Assembly: GCF_001468065.1 (NCBI RefSeq)
Contig: NZ_LNYZ01000001.1
Coordinates: 248,001 to 312,000, forward strand
DNA from: Legionella steigerwaltii
Lineage (GTDB): Bacteria > Pseudomonadota > Gammaproteobacteria > Legionellales > Legionellaceae
Reading direction: 5' to 3'
DNA length: 64,000 nt
How positions within the stretch are numbered: position 1 is the stretch's first letter; the number at the start of each line of letters is the position of its first letter. The notes beneath the pieces are model-generated. The model saw only the letters and a program-made list of their open reading frames with translations. It was not told where the DNA came from and did no database searches. Position numbers and translations under genes: made by a program. Below, in pieces: positions 32,259-41,873 of this stretch.

Positions 32259-33428
32259 TCATAATTTGCAATCCAAAACATTCCAATTTGACTCAATGAT
32301 ATTTGCTCCTGCTTCATCATATCGACTGTAGTTAAATACTAATGGTTTGTCATGACTAAAAAAAGGAGCATAGAAATTTTTATAGGTTATTTGATTATCT
32401 GTAAGAAACACTGAACAGGTATTTGGTAACAATTCTGCGACGCTTTTTATGTTTTTATAACGAGTATTCCCACTAATATATCCGTGATCAAAACCTAAGA
32501 ACGACAGATAGGGCTCCCCACCGCTTTCTTTTTCAATAATTTTAGCTGCATTGCCATTGAAACTATGGATTCTGAATCGTTCATCTCCATCCAGGTATTT
32601 TATTTTAAAGCTTTTAATATAGGATAAGATGGCAGGATAAGTATCCAAGGCAACCACACGAATCCCTGCTTTTTTTGCTGCTTTTACAATGTCAGTATAA
32701 CCAGAAAACCCACAATTGCTTGCTACATCTTTGAAATGCAAATAGGCAGCCAATTCAGTAGGAAGTTCTTGGCTTGGGCTATTAAAATACTCATCAAGCA
32801 ATTTTTGATGTCGATCGTAAAAGAGAAATTCAAAAAACAAAGTTTTTACTCCTAATTGTTTAAAGTATTCCAAATTTTCAGTTAGAAATTTTTTGGGAAA
32901 TTTATGATGGTGAATTTCACAAAGATAAATTCCTAAGGGGAATGAATTTTTATTTTTTAACTCACTAAATGATTTTTTTAGTGCTTCCTTTCTTTGTGGC
33001 ACCGATAGATAAGAATGTGAGGCGTGGGAGAAGTTCCAACAAGTATGGGGATGGTTTGTTTGTTGCGATAGGTCAATAGATAATTGGACCAACGATTTAA
33101 TTTCAGATACGTATTCTTCTGCTGATTTATTATGCCAAAGCACGTAGCGATTACCATACCAACTTGATGCAAAGGGTTGTTGGGTTATATGAAGTTGCAG
33201 TTTGTCGTCATCAAAATTTGTATAAGTGATTAGAACATCCAGTTCGTCAGGATAGTAATCAAAATGAATTTGTCGCTTCTCATCATCAAAATAGATTTTG
33301 ATGTGTTCCAACAGAAATCCTTTTTTAACCAAAGCATCAATGAATTCCTGATAACATTGTTTAATAATTGGATAATCAATTTCACTAATAGACTCGCTGT
33401 TTGTACCTTTCAAAATGCATATGCTCAT
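32259..33428 (-). CDS. Orphan protein with a possible Tiki/ChaN-like metal-binding domain
   Basis: A 389-residue soluble protein without signal peptide. The first ~150 residues are not recognisable. From about residue 163 an alpha/beta core begins with LGIYLCEIHHHKFPKKFL, holding Glu171 and His173-175; LGVKTLFFEFLF gives Glu200, GIRVVALDTYP gives Asp262, and RFRIHSFNG and LGFDHGYISG add further His residues. This spaced Glu/His pattern resembles the Tiki/ChaN/erythromycin-esterase-like superfamily, including the C2 domain of Pasteurella toxin, but the match is by eye only. It is a lone minus-strand gene next to the flagellar regulators, with codon content as AT-rich as the other orphans. An effector or a metal-dependent hydrolase is possible. 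Confidence 0.5.
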   Translation of the reverse strand: MSICILKGTNSESISEIDYPIIKQCYQEFIDALVKKGFLLEHIKIYFDDEKRQIHFDYYPDELDVLITYTNFDDDKLQLHITQQPFASSWYGNRYVLWHNKSAEEYVSEIKSLVQLSIDLSQQTNHPHTCWNFSHASHSYLSVPQRKEALKKSFSELKNKNSFPLGIYLCEIHHHKFPKKFLTENLEYFKQLGVKTLFFEFLFYDRHQKLLDEYFNSPSQELPTELAAYLHFKDVASNCGFSGYTDIVKAAKKAGIRVVALDTYPAILSYIKSFKIKYLDGDERFRIHSFNGNAAKIIEKESGGEPYLSFLGFDHGYISGNTRYKNIKSVAELLPNTCSVFLTDNQITYKNFYAPFFSHDKPLVFNYSRYDEAGANIIESNWNVLDCKL

Positions 33429-33525
33429 AGATAAGCCCTCGAGTTTTTAACTAGGGCGCTTTGGTGAGATTTATCCTGAACACTGGTATTGGGAATGTGG
33501 GGAGGTTATAGCGCCACATTCAACA

Positions 33526-33569
33526 GCACATGCCCAACCTGAAAAACAGTGTTCAGGCTGCTCATGTGC
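33526..33569. repeat. Two-part hairpin in the intergenic region before fleS
   Basis: GCACATG (33526-33532) pairs with CATGTGC (33563-33569), and inside it CCTGAA pairs with TTCAGG around an 8-nt loop, with symmetric 5-nt internal loops. It lies between the divergent orphan at 32259-33428 and fleS. There is no T-run, so an operator or RNA structure is more likely than a terminator. Confidence 0.5.
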
Positions 33570-33696
33570 ATAGTCATGTTGAGACGCATTATTGTCATAA
33601 AACTATATTATTGGTTAATTTAATGACAATATTATTAACACGGTTACTATTTGATGTCAATAAAAAGAAGCTCTAAAATTTAAAGTAATTAATTCT

Positions 33697-34773
33697 ATGA
33701 TTTTAAATGTATTTTCATTTTATCCTAAATTTGTTACAGTCTTATTATTAATTATAATAATTTCATCCAGTATGCATTATTCTAATTACCAAACATGTGC
33801 GGTAAGACCACATATACCTCTTTCTGAGTGGGATATTTTATCCAGCTTGCCAACGGCTTTGGTAATTATTAATTCTCAGGGACGTATCGTATGGCTAAAT
33901 CCTCCAGCTGAAGCAATGCTAGGATATGGATTACTTGATTCTCTATGGTTGGATGTGATTTTACGTGCTTTTGTTCCTCGTGCTGATGATGGCCATGAGG
34001 TTTCTCTTGCAGATGGTCGTCGTGTCCATGTAGCCATTTCAACTTTGGACAGCTTGCCTGGCATATTAGTCAGTTTAACTGACATAACAGCTACCAGAGA
34101 TTATGAAAAAGCGAAAGAGAATGAAAAACGTTTAGTCTCAATTGGTACAATGACTGCACAGCTTGCACATCAAATCAGGACTCCCTTGTCTTCGGCAATG
34201 TTGTACACAGAACATTTGAATAATCTTCTTGATTTGGATGTGCGCACTCAAAATTGGATTCATCGACTGCAAGAATGTCATACCAGTATCGAGCAGCAAA
34301 TTCAGGACTTATTGCTGTTTGCTCGAGGTACTACAATAGAACCATCACGCATGGATATGAATTGTTGGTGTTCTTTACTGGTACAACGCGCACAGCCTTA
34401 TGTTTTAGCTCGTGATGTAACATTCAATGTGAATAATCAGCTGGTTACTGGTGAGTCATTAATTCATGCAGAATCATTAATTGGTGCTGTTTTAAACTTG
34501 GTGATCAATTCATTGCAGTCTGATGCAACAGAAATTAATTTAACACTTGCATCTATGGATGATTCAGGTATACAAATATCAGTAGAGGACAATGGTAAAG
34601 GAATGACAGAAGAGGTGAAGAGTCAGGCTTTTTCACCTTTTTATACTACAAAAGCTCAAGGGAATGGTTTGGGTTTGGCAGTTGTTTACGCAGTAGTAAA
34701 AGCACACGGCGGTCGAGTAAGCCTGGAATCTGCAGAAGGAGTAGGTACACAAGTTAATTTGTTTTTGCCGTAA
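33697..34773 (+). CDS. fleS: Flagellar sensor histidine kinase FleS/FlrB
   Basis: A 358-residue kinase. A PAS-like domain (LPTALVIINSQGRIVWLNPP, about residues 51-120) precedes the dimerisation and phosphoacceptor box AQLAHQIRTPLSSAML and the ATPase domain (VLNLVINSLQSDA, VEDNGKGM, GNGLGLAVVYAVVKAHGG). One hydrophobic stretch at residues 11-24 is present only if the ATG at 33697 is used; a second ATG at 33772 would give a wholly soluble protein as in other FleS/FlrB. Neither has a strong ribosome binding site. It phosphorylates the sigma-54 activator encoded next and controls mid-class flagellar genes. Confidence 0.93.
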   Translation: MILNVFSFYPKFVTVLLLIIIISSSMHYSNYQTCAVRPHIPLSEWDILSSLPTALVIINSQGRIVWLNPPAEAMLGYGLLDSLWLDVILRAFVPRADDGHEVSLADGRRVHVAISTLDSLPGILVSLTDITATRDYEKAKENEKRLVSIGTMTAQLAHQIRTPLSSAMLYTEHLNNLLDLDVRTQNWIHRLQECHTSIEQQIQDLLLFARGTTIEPSRMDMNCWCSLLVQRAQPYVLARDVTFNVNNQLVTGESLIHAESLIGAVLNLVINSLQSDATEINLTLASMDDSGIQISVEDNGKGMTEEVKSQAFSPFYTTKAQGNGLGLAVVYAVVKAHGGRVSLESAEGVGTQVNLFLP

Positions 34774-34784
34774 TATGTTGAGTC

Positions 34785-34861
34785 GTCATCCTGAGTATGA
34801 TGGAATGCCCCTGATTTTGGCTTTTAAAATTTGGGGAGCGTTTTGTCATGCTCGGGATGAT
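34785..34861 (+). repeat. Long inverted repeat between fleS and fleR
   Basis: GTCATCCTGAGTATGA (34785-34800) can pair with TCATGCTCGGGATGAT (34846-34861). All three non-Watson-Crick positions would be G-U wobbles in RNA, giving a 16-bp stem. It starts 12 bp after the fleS stop and ends 36 bp before the fleR start. It is not a copy of the main repeat family. Confidence 0.7.
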
Positions 34862-34897
34862 ATCCTTTTTATAACACTTAGAAAAAAGGACTTTTTT

Positions 34898-36211
34898 ATG
34901 AGTCACGTTTTAATCGTTGAAGATGATCCAGTATTAAGGGAAGCGCTGGCTGAAACAATGACTATTGCTGGCCATACATATATTACTGCTAAAGATGGCA
35001 AGGAAGCTCTAGCACTTCTTGAAATCCATAATCCATCGGTTGTATTAACGGATATTCGTATGGACGAGCTTGATGGAAATCAGTTACTTGCCGAGATCCA
35101 AAAAAGAAGACTTGGATTGCCTGTGATTTTGATGACCGCTTATGGATCAGTACAAGATGCGGTGAATGCGCTTCATCATGGTGCGGTAGATTATTTACAA
35201 AAGCCATTCAGTGCTCAGGTATTAACCGAAAAAATCAATCAATACATTAAAGTAGAGTTTGATGAAGATACCGGAGAACCCATTGCTAAAGACCCTAAAA
35301 GTCAAGCTTTGCTGACTATGGCATTAAAAGTAGCTCAATCCGATGTTGGTGTTATGATTAGCGGAGAAAGTGGTACTGGCAAAGAGGTTTTAGCCCATTT
35401 TATTCATGATCATTCACCACGGAAAAAGCAACCGTTTATTGCAATTAATTGTGCCGCAATTCCAGAGCAAATGCTGGAGGCTACTTTATTTGGCTATGAA
35501 AAAGGTTCATTTACTGGAGCTTATAAATCAACTCCTGGAAAGTTTGAACAAGCTCAAGGTGGAACTTTACTTCTTGATGAAGTCAGTGAAATGCCCTTAA
35601 GCTTACAAGCTAAGTTGCTACGTGTTTTACAAGAGAAAGAAGTTGAACGAATTGGTGCCAATAAAACAATTAGCTTGGATGTACGCATACTCGCTACAAC
35701 CAATAGGCAGCTTAAGGATGAAGTAAAAGTAGGGCGTTTTAGGGAAGATTTATTTTACCGTTTGAATGTTTTTCCTTTGCAGTGGCACCCGTTACGTGAA
35801 AGAAAGAATGACATTATTCCCTTAGCAAATTATTTGATTCGTAAACATTGCCAGCATAAACAGCCTGTTGTTCCGGTGATTTGCCCAGCAGCTCAGAAAC
35901 TGATGTTGGCTTACCCTTGGCCGGGAAATGCGAGAGAGTTAGATAATGTGATTCAACGAGCATTAGTATTACAAACACAAGGTATTATAGAAGCAGAGCA
36001 TTTGCAATTGTCATTAACCACTACATTGGTTCCTGAAACCTCGCCGGCAGCTCACAGTAAGAATTTACAAATTCATGAGTTTGAACTGATCGAAAAAACT
36101 TTACTGGAGAATGAGGGGAATAGGCAAAAAGTGGCTGCGTTATTAGGGGTGAGTGAACGAACATTACGTTATAAACTAGCAAAAATGCGCGAAGAAGGGT
36201 ATACAGTATAA
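34898..36211 (+). CDS. fleR: Flagellar sigma-54 response regulator FleR/FlrC
   Basis: 437 residues from ATG 34898, which has AAAGGA upstream; the longer frame from 34775 only translates the inverted repeat and is rejected. Receiver domain with phosphoacceptor Asp52 (VVLTDIRMD) and KPFSAQ; AAA+ domain with GESGTGKEV (Walker A) and the sigma-54-contact loop YEKGSFTGAYK; C-terminal Fis-type helix-turn-helix (NRQKVAALLGVSERTLRYKL). The kinase gene upstream is its partner. It should activate sigma-54-dependent promoters of basal body and hook genes, possibly including the fliE operon that follows. Confidence 0.95.
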   Translation: MSHVLIVEDDPVLREALAETMTIAGHTYITAKDGKEALALLEIHNPSVVLTDIRMDELDGNQLLAEIQKRRLGLPVILMTAYGSVQDAVNALHHGAVDYLQKPFSAQVLTEKINQYIKVEFDEDTGEPIAKDPKSQALLTMALKVAQSDVGVMISGESGTGKEVLAHFIHDHSPRKKQPFIAINCAAIPEQMLEATLFGYEKGSFTGAYKSTPGKFEQAQGGTLLLDEVSEMPLSLQAKLLRVLQEKEVERIGANKTISLDVRILATTNRQLKDEVKVGRFREDLFYRLNVFPLQWHPLRERKNDIIPLANYLIRKHCQHKQPVVPVICPAAQKLMLAYPWPGNARELDNVIQRALVLQTQGIIEAEHLQLSLTTTLVPETSPAAHSKNLQIHEFELIEKTLLENEGNRQKVAALLGVSERTLRYKLAKMREEGYTV

Positions 36212-36237
36212 ATAAATCTGTAGCTAGGTTTTTAGTT

Positions 36238-36321
36238 TGTAGCCTGGGTGAAGGCGCAGCCGCAACCCGGGTTGTGAAGTAGAAATTCCCGGGTTGCGGC
36301 TGCGCCTTCACCCAGGCTACA
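36238..36321. repeat. Palindromic intergenic repeat, copy 4 (extended arms)
   Basis: Arms of about 32-34 nt. This copy has an altered core, GTGAAGGCGCAGCCGCAACC, with the change mirrored exactly in the other arm (GGTTGCGGCTGCGCCTTCAC). It lies between fleR and fliE, so it could separate the two transcripts or fold within a read-through message. Confidence 0.94.
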
Positions 36322-36373
36322 AATGCAAAGACTACAAGGATAATAAGCAAATAATTATGAGGTAAATAGGGAT

Positions 36374-36688
36374 ATGAACGATATTAATACAGTTAACCTG
36401 CTAAACCAGATAAAGACAATGTCTGCTAAGGCTGAGGGTGGAGTTATTGAAACAGAGACTAATCAATCTCCCTTCGGTACCGTATTCCAACAAGCATTAA
36501 ATCAAGTCAATGATTTAAACCAAACTGCAGATGCTTTAAAAACCCGTTTTGAAATGGGTGACCCCAATGTCAGTTTAGGGGAAGTGATGATAGCAACCCA
36601 AAAGTCCAATTTGGGGCTTGAGGCTACTGTTCGAGTTCGTAACAAAGTCGTACAAGCATATCAAGACATAATGAATATGCCAGTATAA
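36374..36688 (+). CDS. fliE: Flagellar hook-basal body protein FliE
   Basis: A 104-residue protein linking the MS ring to the proximal rod. The C-terminal FliE block is clear (VSLGEVMIATQKSNLGLEAT, VRVRNKVVQAYQDIMNMPV), as is FGTVFQQALNQVNDLNQTA. The start is preceded by GGGAT, a weak site. It opens the run fliE-fliF-fliG-fliH-fliI-fliJ. Confidence 0.96.
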   Translation: MNDINTVNLLNQIKTMSAKAEGGVIETETNQSPFGTVFQQALNQVNDLNQTADALKTRFEMGDPNVSLGEVMIATQKSNLGLEATVRVRNKVVQAYQDIMNMPV

Positions 36689-36701
36689 TTAGGAGCTTGA
36701 T

Positions 36702-38339
36702 ATGGCATTGGCTGATAGTGCATCAACAGTAGCAGCAAAGTTTGCAAATCTATCTATTGCCCGACAAATTGGTTTATTAGTCGGGATAGCTGCAAGCATA
36801 GCAATTGGTTTAGCGGTAGTTTTATGGTCTCGTGATCCGAATTATGTGCCTTTATACACACAAATGAATACACGTGATGCAGCTGAGGTGGTATCTGCAC
36901 TCGAACGTAATGGTATTGATTTTAAGATTGATAGTAACAACAGCATGGTTATGGTTGCAGCAGATAATCTGCAAAATGTGCGTCTTAAATTGGCAATGGA
37001 AGGATTACCACGTGAGCCAGTGGGTTCAGAAGAGCTTTTTTCCAGCTCTAATGCATTTAATAGCAGCCAATTTATGGAAAATGCACGTTATAAACAAGCA
37101 TTGGAAGCTGAATTGGCACGTACTATAAGTAAATTCAATGATATTAAATCAGCCCGAGTTCATCTAGCAATTCCACGTGAATCTGCTTTTGTTCGTGATG
37201 CTCATGAACCGAGTGCATCTGTTTTTCTTGATGTTTATTCAGGTTTGGAACTTAAAAAACATACGATAGCCGCTATTGTGAATTTGGTTGCATCCAGTAT
37301 TCCTAATCTATCTGCAAGTCGAGTTACAGTGGTCGATCAAGATGGTCAGTTACTAAATGAAGGCGGTGGACAAACTCTCTTTTCTGATACAGAGCGCTTT
37401 TTAGATTACAGACAAAATATGGAACATCAATATGCGCAAAAGATTCAAGATATCTTAACGCCGATACTTGGGTATGGTCGTGTTAGAGCAAAAGTTTCTG
37501 CTGATATCGACTTTACTAGTTACGAACAAACGCAAGAAATGTTTAATCCAGAATTGCCTTCTTTGCGCAGTGAGCAAACAATGGAAGAAAAACGTAGTTC
37601 TTCAAATGATGCAGTCGGAGTACCTGGTACTTTATCTAATATACCACAAAATAACCCTGCTCTTGCTCCCAAAAATGCTCCCCCTAAAAATGCACCACCA
37701 CAAGCACAAGCACAGGCACAAGCAGCATCCGATACAAATCAATCTACTGATTTGCGTACGCAAAGTACCAAAAATTTTGAGTTGGATAAAACAATTAGTC
37801 ATACTAAAAATCAACCAGGAACAATTAAACGACTCACTGTGGCCGTTTTGGTGGACAATCGCGCGGTAATGGATGAAAAGACGAAAAAAATGACGAAAAC
37901 TCCTTTGACTCCAAAGGAAATAAAGCAAATAAAGTTGCTTGTTGCTGATGCAATTGGGTTAAATGCGCAGCGCGGTGATAGTTTGAATGTAATCAATAGT
38001 GATTTTGTTAAACCCGATCCTGTAGCAGCTATTCCTGAAGAGCATTTTTGGCAGAAAGATATTTTCTGGTCCATAGTGAAGCAAACAGCGGCTGCTTTAT
38101 TTGTTTTAGCCTTAATTTTTGGTGTATTAAGACCCATGCTTAAAACGTTAGCAAGTAACCGAAATGTTGCTAATGTCGCGAGTGATGATCAACCTATAGG
38201 TGATTTAACGTATGATGGGACCATCTCAATCAAAGACGCAAATGATTATGAGTCGCAATTAAATTTATTACGCCAGGTTGTTGATAAGGAACCCAAACGG
38301 GTAGCACAGGTTGTTAAAAATTGGGTTGATCGGGGGTAG
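36702..38339 (+). CDS. fliF: Flagellar MS-ring protein FliF
   Basis: A 545-residue inner-membrane ring protein, the foundation of the basal body. N-terminal membrane segment at about residues 23-45 (QIGLLVGIAASIAIGLAVVL), the ring-building motifs DPNYVPLYTQMNTRDAAEVV and ARTISKFNDIKSARVHLAIP, and a second membrane segment near residue 455 (VKQTAAALFVLALIFGVLRP). A Gln/Ala/Pro-rich low-complexity linker around residues 320-345 is species-specific. The C-terminal tail that contacts FliG (NWVDRG) is intact. AGGAG precedes the ATG; the fliG start follows after 2 bp. Confidence 0.97.
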   Translation: MALADSASTVAAKFANLSIARQIGLLVGIAASIAIGLAVVLWSRDPNYVPLYTQMNTRDAAEVVSALERNGIDFKIDSNNSMVMVAADNLQNVRLKLAMEGLPREPVGSEELFSSSNAFNSSQFMENARYKQALEAELARTISKFNDIKSARVHLAIPRESAFVRDAHEPSASVFLDVYSGLELKKHTIAAIVNLVASSIPNLSASRVTVVDQDGQLLNEGGGQTLFSDTERFLDYRQNMEHQYAQKIQDILTPILGYGRVRAKVSADIDFTSYEQTQEMFNPELPSLRSEQTMEEKRSSSNDAVGVPGTLSNIPQNNPALAPKNAPPKNAPPQAQAQAQAASDTNQSTDLRTQSTKNFELDKTISHTKNQPGTIKRLTVAVLVDNRAVMDEKTKKMTKTPLTPKEIKQIKLLVADAIGLNAQRGDSLNVINSDFVKPDPVAAIPEEHFWQKDIFWSIVKQTAAALFVLALIFGVLRPMLKTLASNRNVANVASDDQPIGDLTYDGTISIKDANDYESQLNLLRQVVDKEPKRVAQVVKNWVDRG

Positions 38340-38341
38340 TT

Positions 38342-39331
38342 ATGGATGGAATAGAGCGTGCGGCCATTTTGCTATTAAGCATGGGTGAAAAAAATGCTGC
38401 TGAGGTATTAAGACACCTAGAGCCGAGACAAGTACAGAAGGTCGGTGTTGCAATGACGACACTCAGTAATGTGACTAAGGCAAAAATGGAAAATGTCTTG
38501 ATTGAATTTACTAATGCTATTGGGGATCAAACAAGCTTAACTGTAGATACAGAGCATTATTTGCGCACAGTACTCATTGAAGCATTAGGATTGGAAAAAG
38601 CAACTCCATTTATTGATCGAATTCTAGTATCTGATAAAGACAGTGGACTTAATCGCTTAAAATGGTTAGATGGTCGATTAATTGCTGATGTGATTCGTAA
38701 TGAGCATCCGCAAATTATCGCAACCATATTAATTCATTTGGATAGTGAGCAAGCATCTGAAGTAGTACGCTATTTTAGTGTGGAGAAAAGGTCGGAAGTA
38801 TTATTGCGCATGTGCAATATTGATACGGTTAAGCCTGAGGCCATTTCAGAGCTTGGACAAGTCATCGAAAAACAACTCAGTGGTCAAAAGGTTAGTAAAA
38901 CTGCCTCTGTAGGAGGAATTAAGAGTGTTGCCGATGTGATTAACTATTTCGATGGTGCAATGGAAGAAGAAGTACTGAATAAGATTAAAGATTGGGACCA
39001 AGAACTGAGCGAAAAAATCCGCGACAAAATGTTTGTTTTTGAGAATTTAGTAGATATGGACGATCGAAGCATGCAAACCTTATTGCGTGATGTGAGCCCT
39101 GAACAATTAAAGCTGGCTTTAAAAGGTACTACTGAAACAACTAAAGAAAAAATATTTTCCAATATGTCCAAACGTGCTGCTGACTTATTGCGTGAAGATA
39201 TTGAATTACAGGGGCCTGTTAAAGTTGTTGATGTAGAGCGCGCACAACGTGATATTCTATCAATAGCAAAAAGTCTTGCTGAAGAGGGTAAAATTGCACT
39301 GGGCTCTAAAGCTGGCGATGAGATGATTTAG
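38342..39331 (+). CDS. fliG: Flagellar motor switch protein FliG
   Basis: A 329-residue rotor protein that binds FliF at its N-terminus and interacts with MotA through its C-terminal charged helix. Visible landmarks are MDGIERAAILLLSMGEKNAA, HPQIIATILIHLDSEQASEV (EHPQ-type motif of the middle domain) and the C-terminal MQTLLRDVSPEQLKLALKGT with the following charged residues needed for torque. The length is normal. It sits between fliF and fliH. Confidence 0.97.
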   Translation: MDGIERAAILLLSMGEKNAAEVLRHLEPRQVQKVGVAMTTLSNVTKAKMENVLIEFTNAIGDQTSLTVDTEHYLRTVLIEALGLEKATPFIDRILVSDKDSGLNRLKWLDGRLIADVIRNEHPQIIATILIHLDSEQASEVVRYFSVEKRSEVLLRMCNIDTVKPEAISELGQVIEKQLSGQKVSKTASVGGIKSVADVINYFDGAMEEEVLNKIKDWDQELSEKIRDKMFVFENLVDMDDRSMQTLLRDVSPEQLKLALKGTTETTKEKIFSNMSKRAADLLREDIELQGPVKVVDVERAQRDILSIAKSLAEEGKIALGSKAGDEMI

Positions 39332-39426
39332 GTTGTAGCATTGGAACAATGCAGTGGACTATATTTTTTGCGTTTATTACAAAAGCTACTTTTTATGATC
39401 GGATATGATTTCAGGATGATAAGTAT

Positions 39427-40074
39427 ATGTCGGATAAATTTGAACCCTACTTAAAGAAAAAAGAGAATAATCAAGGGTTTAGTACTTGGGAATACGAATC
39501 GATTATAAATAATGAAGCAAAAGTAGAAGTCAATGAGGAGGAACGTTTTCTTGCGGAATGCGAACGGTTAAAAAACGAAGCTATCGAGAAAGGTTATGCT
39601 GAGGGAATGCAACAGGCGCAGGCAGAAATTAATGAAAAGAGAAAACAATTCATACGGTGGTTTGAAATACTAAAAAATCCGGTAAAACTTCTGGATGAAC
39701 AAGTAACGCAAGAAATAATTCAAACAGTAATTTGGTTAAGTCAGCATTGTATTGGTGTTGAGTTATCCACACATCCTGATAAGTTAAAAAACTTGTTCAA
39801 CTCCATCAAATCAGAATTACCTTCCTTAAAAGCCTATAAAGTACTTGCCATGCATCCCGAGGATGTTAATTGGGTTCAACGTGAGTTTGGTGAAAAGGAC
39901 ATCGAAGGATTACACGAAATTTTGGTAGCAGATCCTTCATTAAGTCGTGGTGATTTCTATCTAAAAGGCGATTATAGTGAATTAGATGGTAGAGTATATT
40001 CTCGTTTAACAACTTTATTTTCGAAATATATAACTCAAGATAATCTGATTGCACCGATTAAAAATCAGGATTGA
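39427..40074 (+). CDS. fliH: Flagellar assembly protein FliH
   Basis: A 215-residue peripheral stator protein that regulates the export ATPase FliI. Charged N-terminus with KKKENNQGFSTWEYES, a central coiled segment (AIEKGYAEGMQQAQAEINEK) and the C-terminal FliH/HrpE-type domain (GDFYLKGDYSELDGRVYSRL). Low overall conservation is normal for FliH; gene order gives most of the confidence. The 95-bp gap from fliG is the largest in the operon. fliI follows after 3 bp. Confidence 0.9.
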   Translation: MSDKFEPYLKKKENNQGFSTWEYESIINNEAKVEVNEEERFLAECERLKNEAIEKGYAEGMQQAQAEINEKRKQFIRWFEILKNPVKLLDEQVTQEIIQTVIWLSQHCIGVELSTHPDKLKNLFNSIKSELPSLKAYKVLAMHPEDVNWVQREFGEKDIEGLHEILVADPSLSRGDFYLKGDYSELDGRVYSRLTTLFSKYITQDNLIAPIKNQD

Positions 40075-40077
40075 TCG

Positions 40078-41424
40078 ATGAATGTTTACGAGTCTCATTT
40101 GGTTAAAATACTGTCTGAAATTCGCGAGAAAGAGCAATTGGGATTATTGCATTGTGGTCGAATAAGCCGAGCAGTAGGTCTCACTCTAGAAGCTAACGGT
40201 TTTAATCAGCCTGTTGGTGCGCGTTGTTTTATTACCATTGATGAATCACATACTATTGAAGCGGAAGTAGTTGGTTTTGGCCATGATCGTGTATATTTGA
40301 TGTCCATTGGCGCGATCCATGGTCTTGCGCCAGGCATGATTATTACGCCAACTGGACGTGTTGCTCAAGTTGAGGTAGGAAACCAATTGCTAGGGCGAGT
40401 TGTAAATGGTTCTGGAGTACTTATAGATGACGGACCTCGTCTTGAGTTAAATGAAGCATATCCTTTACTCAGCCCGGCTATTAATCCTTTAAAAAGAGCT
40501 GTTATTGATACACCTTTAGATGTGGGGATACGTGCAATTAATGGATTACTTACTGTTGGGCGTGGTCAGCGAATAGGATTATTTGCAGGATCTGGAGTAG
40601 GAAAATCGGTTTTATTAGGCATGATGACTCGTTTTACAAAAGCGGATGTAGTAGTTGTTGGATTGATTGGTGAACGAGGTAGGGAAGTCAAAGAGTTTAT
40701 TGAATTAAATTTAGGGAAAGAAGGCTTAAAGCGAGCAGTTGTCGTAGCTGCGCCTGCAGATGAAAGTCCTCTGATGCGATTACACGGTGCTAAAGTCGCT
40801 ACAAGCATTGCTGAATATTTTCGCGATCAGGGCAAACATGTCTTACTTCTTATGGATTCTTTAACCCGGTTTGCCCAAGCTCAAAGAGAAATTGCGCTTT
40901 CTATAGGTGAGGCACCAGCAACTAAAGGCTATCCACCTTCGGTATTTGCCAAATTACCAAAACTCGTCGAACGTGCAGGCAATGGAGAACCTGGAAGCGG
41001 TTCGATTACTGCGTTTTATACTGTTTTAACTGAAGGGGACGATTTACAAGATCCTATTGCTGATGCAGCACGAGCTATTTTGGATGGACATATCGTTTTA
41101 AGTCGGTCTATAGCTGAAGAGGGACAATATCCTGCTATTGATTTGGAAGCCTCTATTAGTCGAGTCATGCAAACTATAGTACCTAAGCAGCAAATGGATG
41201 ATATGTTATTATTTAAAAAGTACTTATCGCTTTATGAGAAAAATAAAGACTTCATATTGCTTGGTGCTTATGCTAAAGGAAGTGATCCAAATCTCGATAA
41301 GGCAATTCAAGTTAGAGATAAAATTCGAGAGTATATGGAGCAGGGCATTAATGAGCGGCTTGATTATAAGGAAAGTGTGGATATGTTGTCCCGTTTAGCA
41401 TCATCTTTTGGAGCTAATGGATGA
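40078..41424 (+). CDS. fliI: Flagellum-specific export ATPase FliI
   Basis: A 448-residue F1-beta-like hexameric ATPase that powers or primes flagellar type III export. Walker A is [12 protein letters not shown], followed by [13 protein letters not shown] and the Walker B-region [20 protein letters not shown]. The dodecapeptide-like [20 protein letters not shown] is conserved. The length is standard. The fliJ ATG overlaps the fliI stop (ATGA-type). Confidence 0.97.
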   Translation: MNVYESHLVKILSEIREKEQLGLLHCGRISRAVGLTLEANGFNQPVGARCFITIDESHTIEAEVVGFGHDRVYLMSIGAIHGLAPGMIITPTGRVAQVEVGNQLLGRVVNGSGVLIDDGPRLELNEAYPLLSPAINPLKRAVIDTPLDVGIRAINGLLTVGRGQRIGLFAGSGVGKSVLLGMMTRFTKADVVVVGLIGERGREVKEFIELNLGKEGLKRAVVVAAPADESPLMRLHGAKVATSIAEYFRDQGKHVLLLMDSLTRFAQAQREIALSIGEAPATKGYPPSVFAKLPKLVERAGNGEPGSGSITAFYTVLTEGDDLQDPIADAARAILDGHIVLSRSIAEEGQYPAIDLEASISRVMQTIVPKQQMDDMLLFKKYLSLYEKNKDFILLGAYAKGSDPNLDKAIQVRDKIREYMEQGINERLDYKESVDMLSRLASSFGANG

Positions 41425-41873
41425 GTCAGCGATTAGAGCGTTTAAAACAACTTTTGCAAATTAAAAAGGATGCAACGTATGCTGCTTATCAAGAGCTCTT
41501 AAAAGCCCAGGAACAATTCAAGCAAAGTAAAATAAAACATGAGCAGTTAGTGGGTTATCGACAAGATTATTTAAAGCAAGTTGAGAAAATTGGGGAACAA
41601 GGAACAATCATTGCTCGATTACGTAACCGCATCGATTTTATTAGCCATTTAGATACAGCTTTAATACAATTGAATACACATTTAGCATATTTAGGAAAAA
41701 TAAGGGCTAAGGCCGAACTTAATTACAAGCAAGCGAGAATTTCTGAAGAAGGAGTTAGCCAATTGGTAGAGCGAGTTAACAAGAGCGAACAAGTAAAATT
41801 GCAGCGCATCGAACAAAAAGAAAATGATGAGTATGCGCAAAAGCAGTGGTATAGTAAACACATCAATGAGTAA
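41421..41873 (+). CDS. fliJ: Flagellar export protein FliJ
   Basis: A 150-residue coiled-coil protein corresponding to the F1 gamma-like stalk of the export ATPase. The whole sequence is an amphipathic helix pair ([20 protein letters not shown], then [20 protein letters not shown]) with the usual FliJ spacing and length. It overlaps fliI by 4 nt and the next gene by 8 nt. Confidence 0.92.
   Translation: MSQRLERLKQLLQIKKDATYAAYQELLKAQEQFKQSKIKHEQLVGYRQDYLKQVEKIGEQGTIIARLRNRIDFISHLDTALIQLNTHLAYLGKIRAKAELNYKQARISEEGVSQLVERVNKSEQVKLQRIEQKENDEYAQKQWYSKHINE

Noticed and set aside
34775-34897. N-terminal extension of FleR
   Set aside because: It only translates the inverted repeat; ATG 34898 has a ribosome binding site and starts at the receiver domain.
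37468-37869. 133-codon alternative frame inside fliF
   Set aside because: His/Lys-rich low-complexity translation from the Gln/Ala/Pro linker in another frame; fliF itself is intact.
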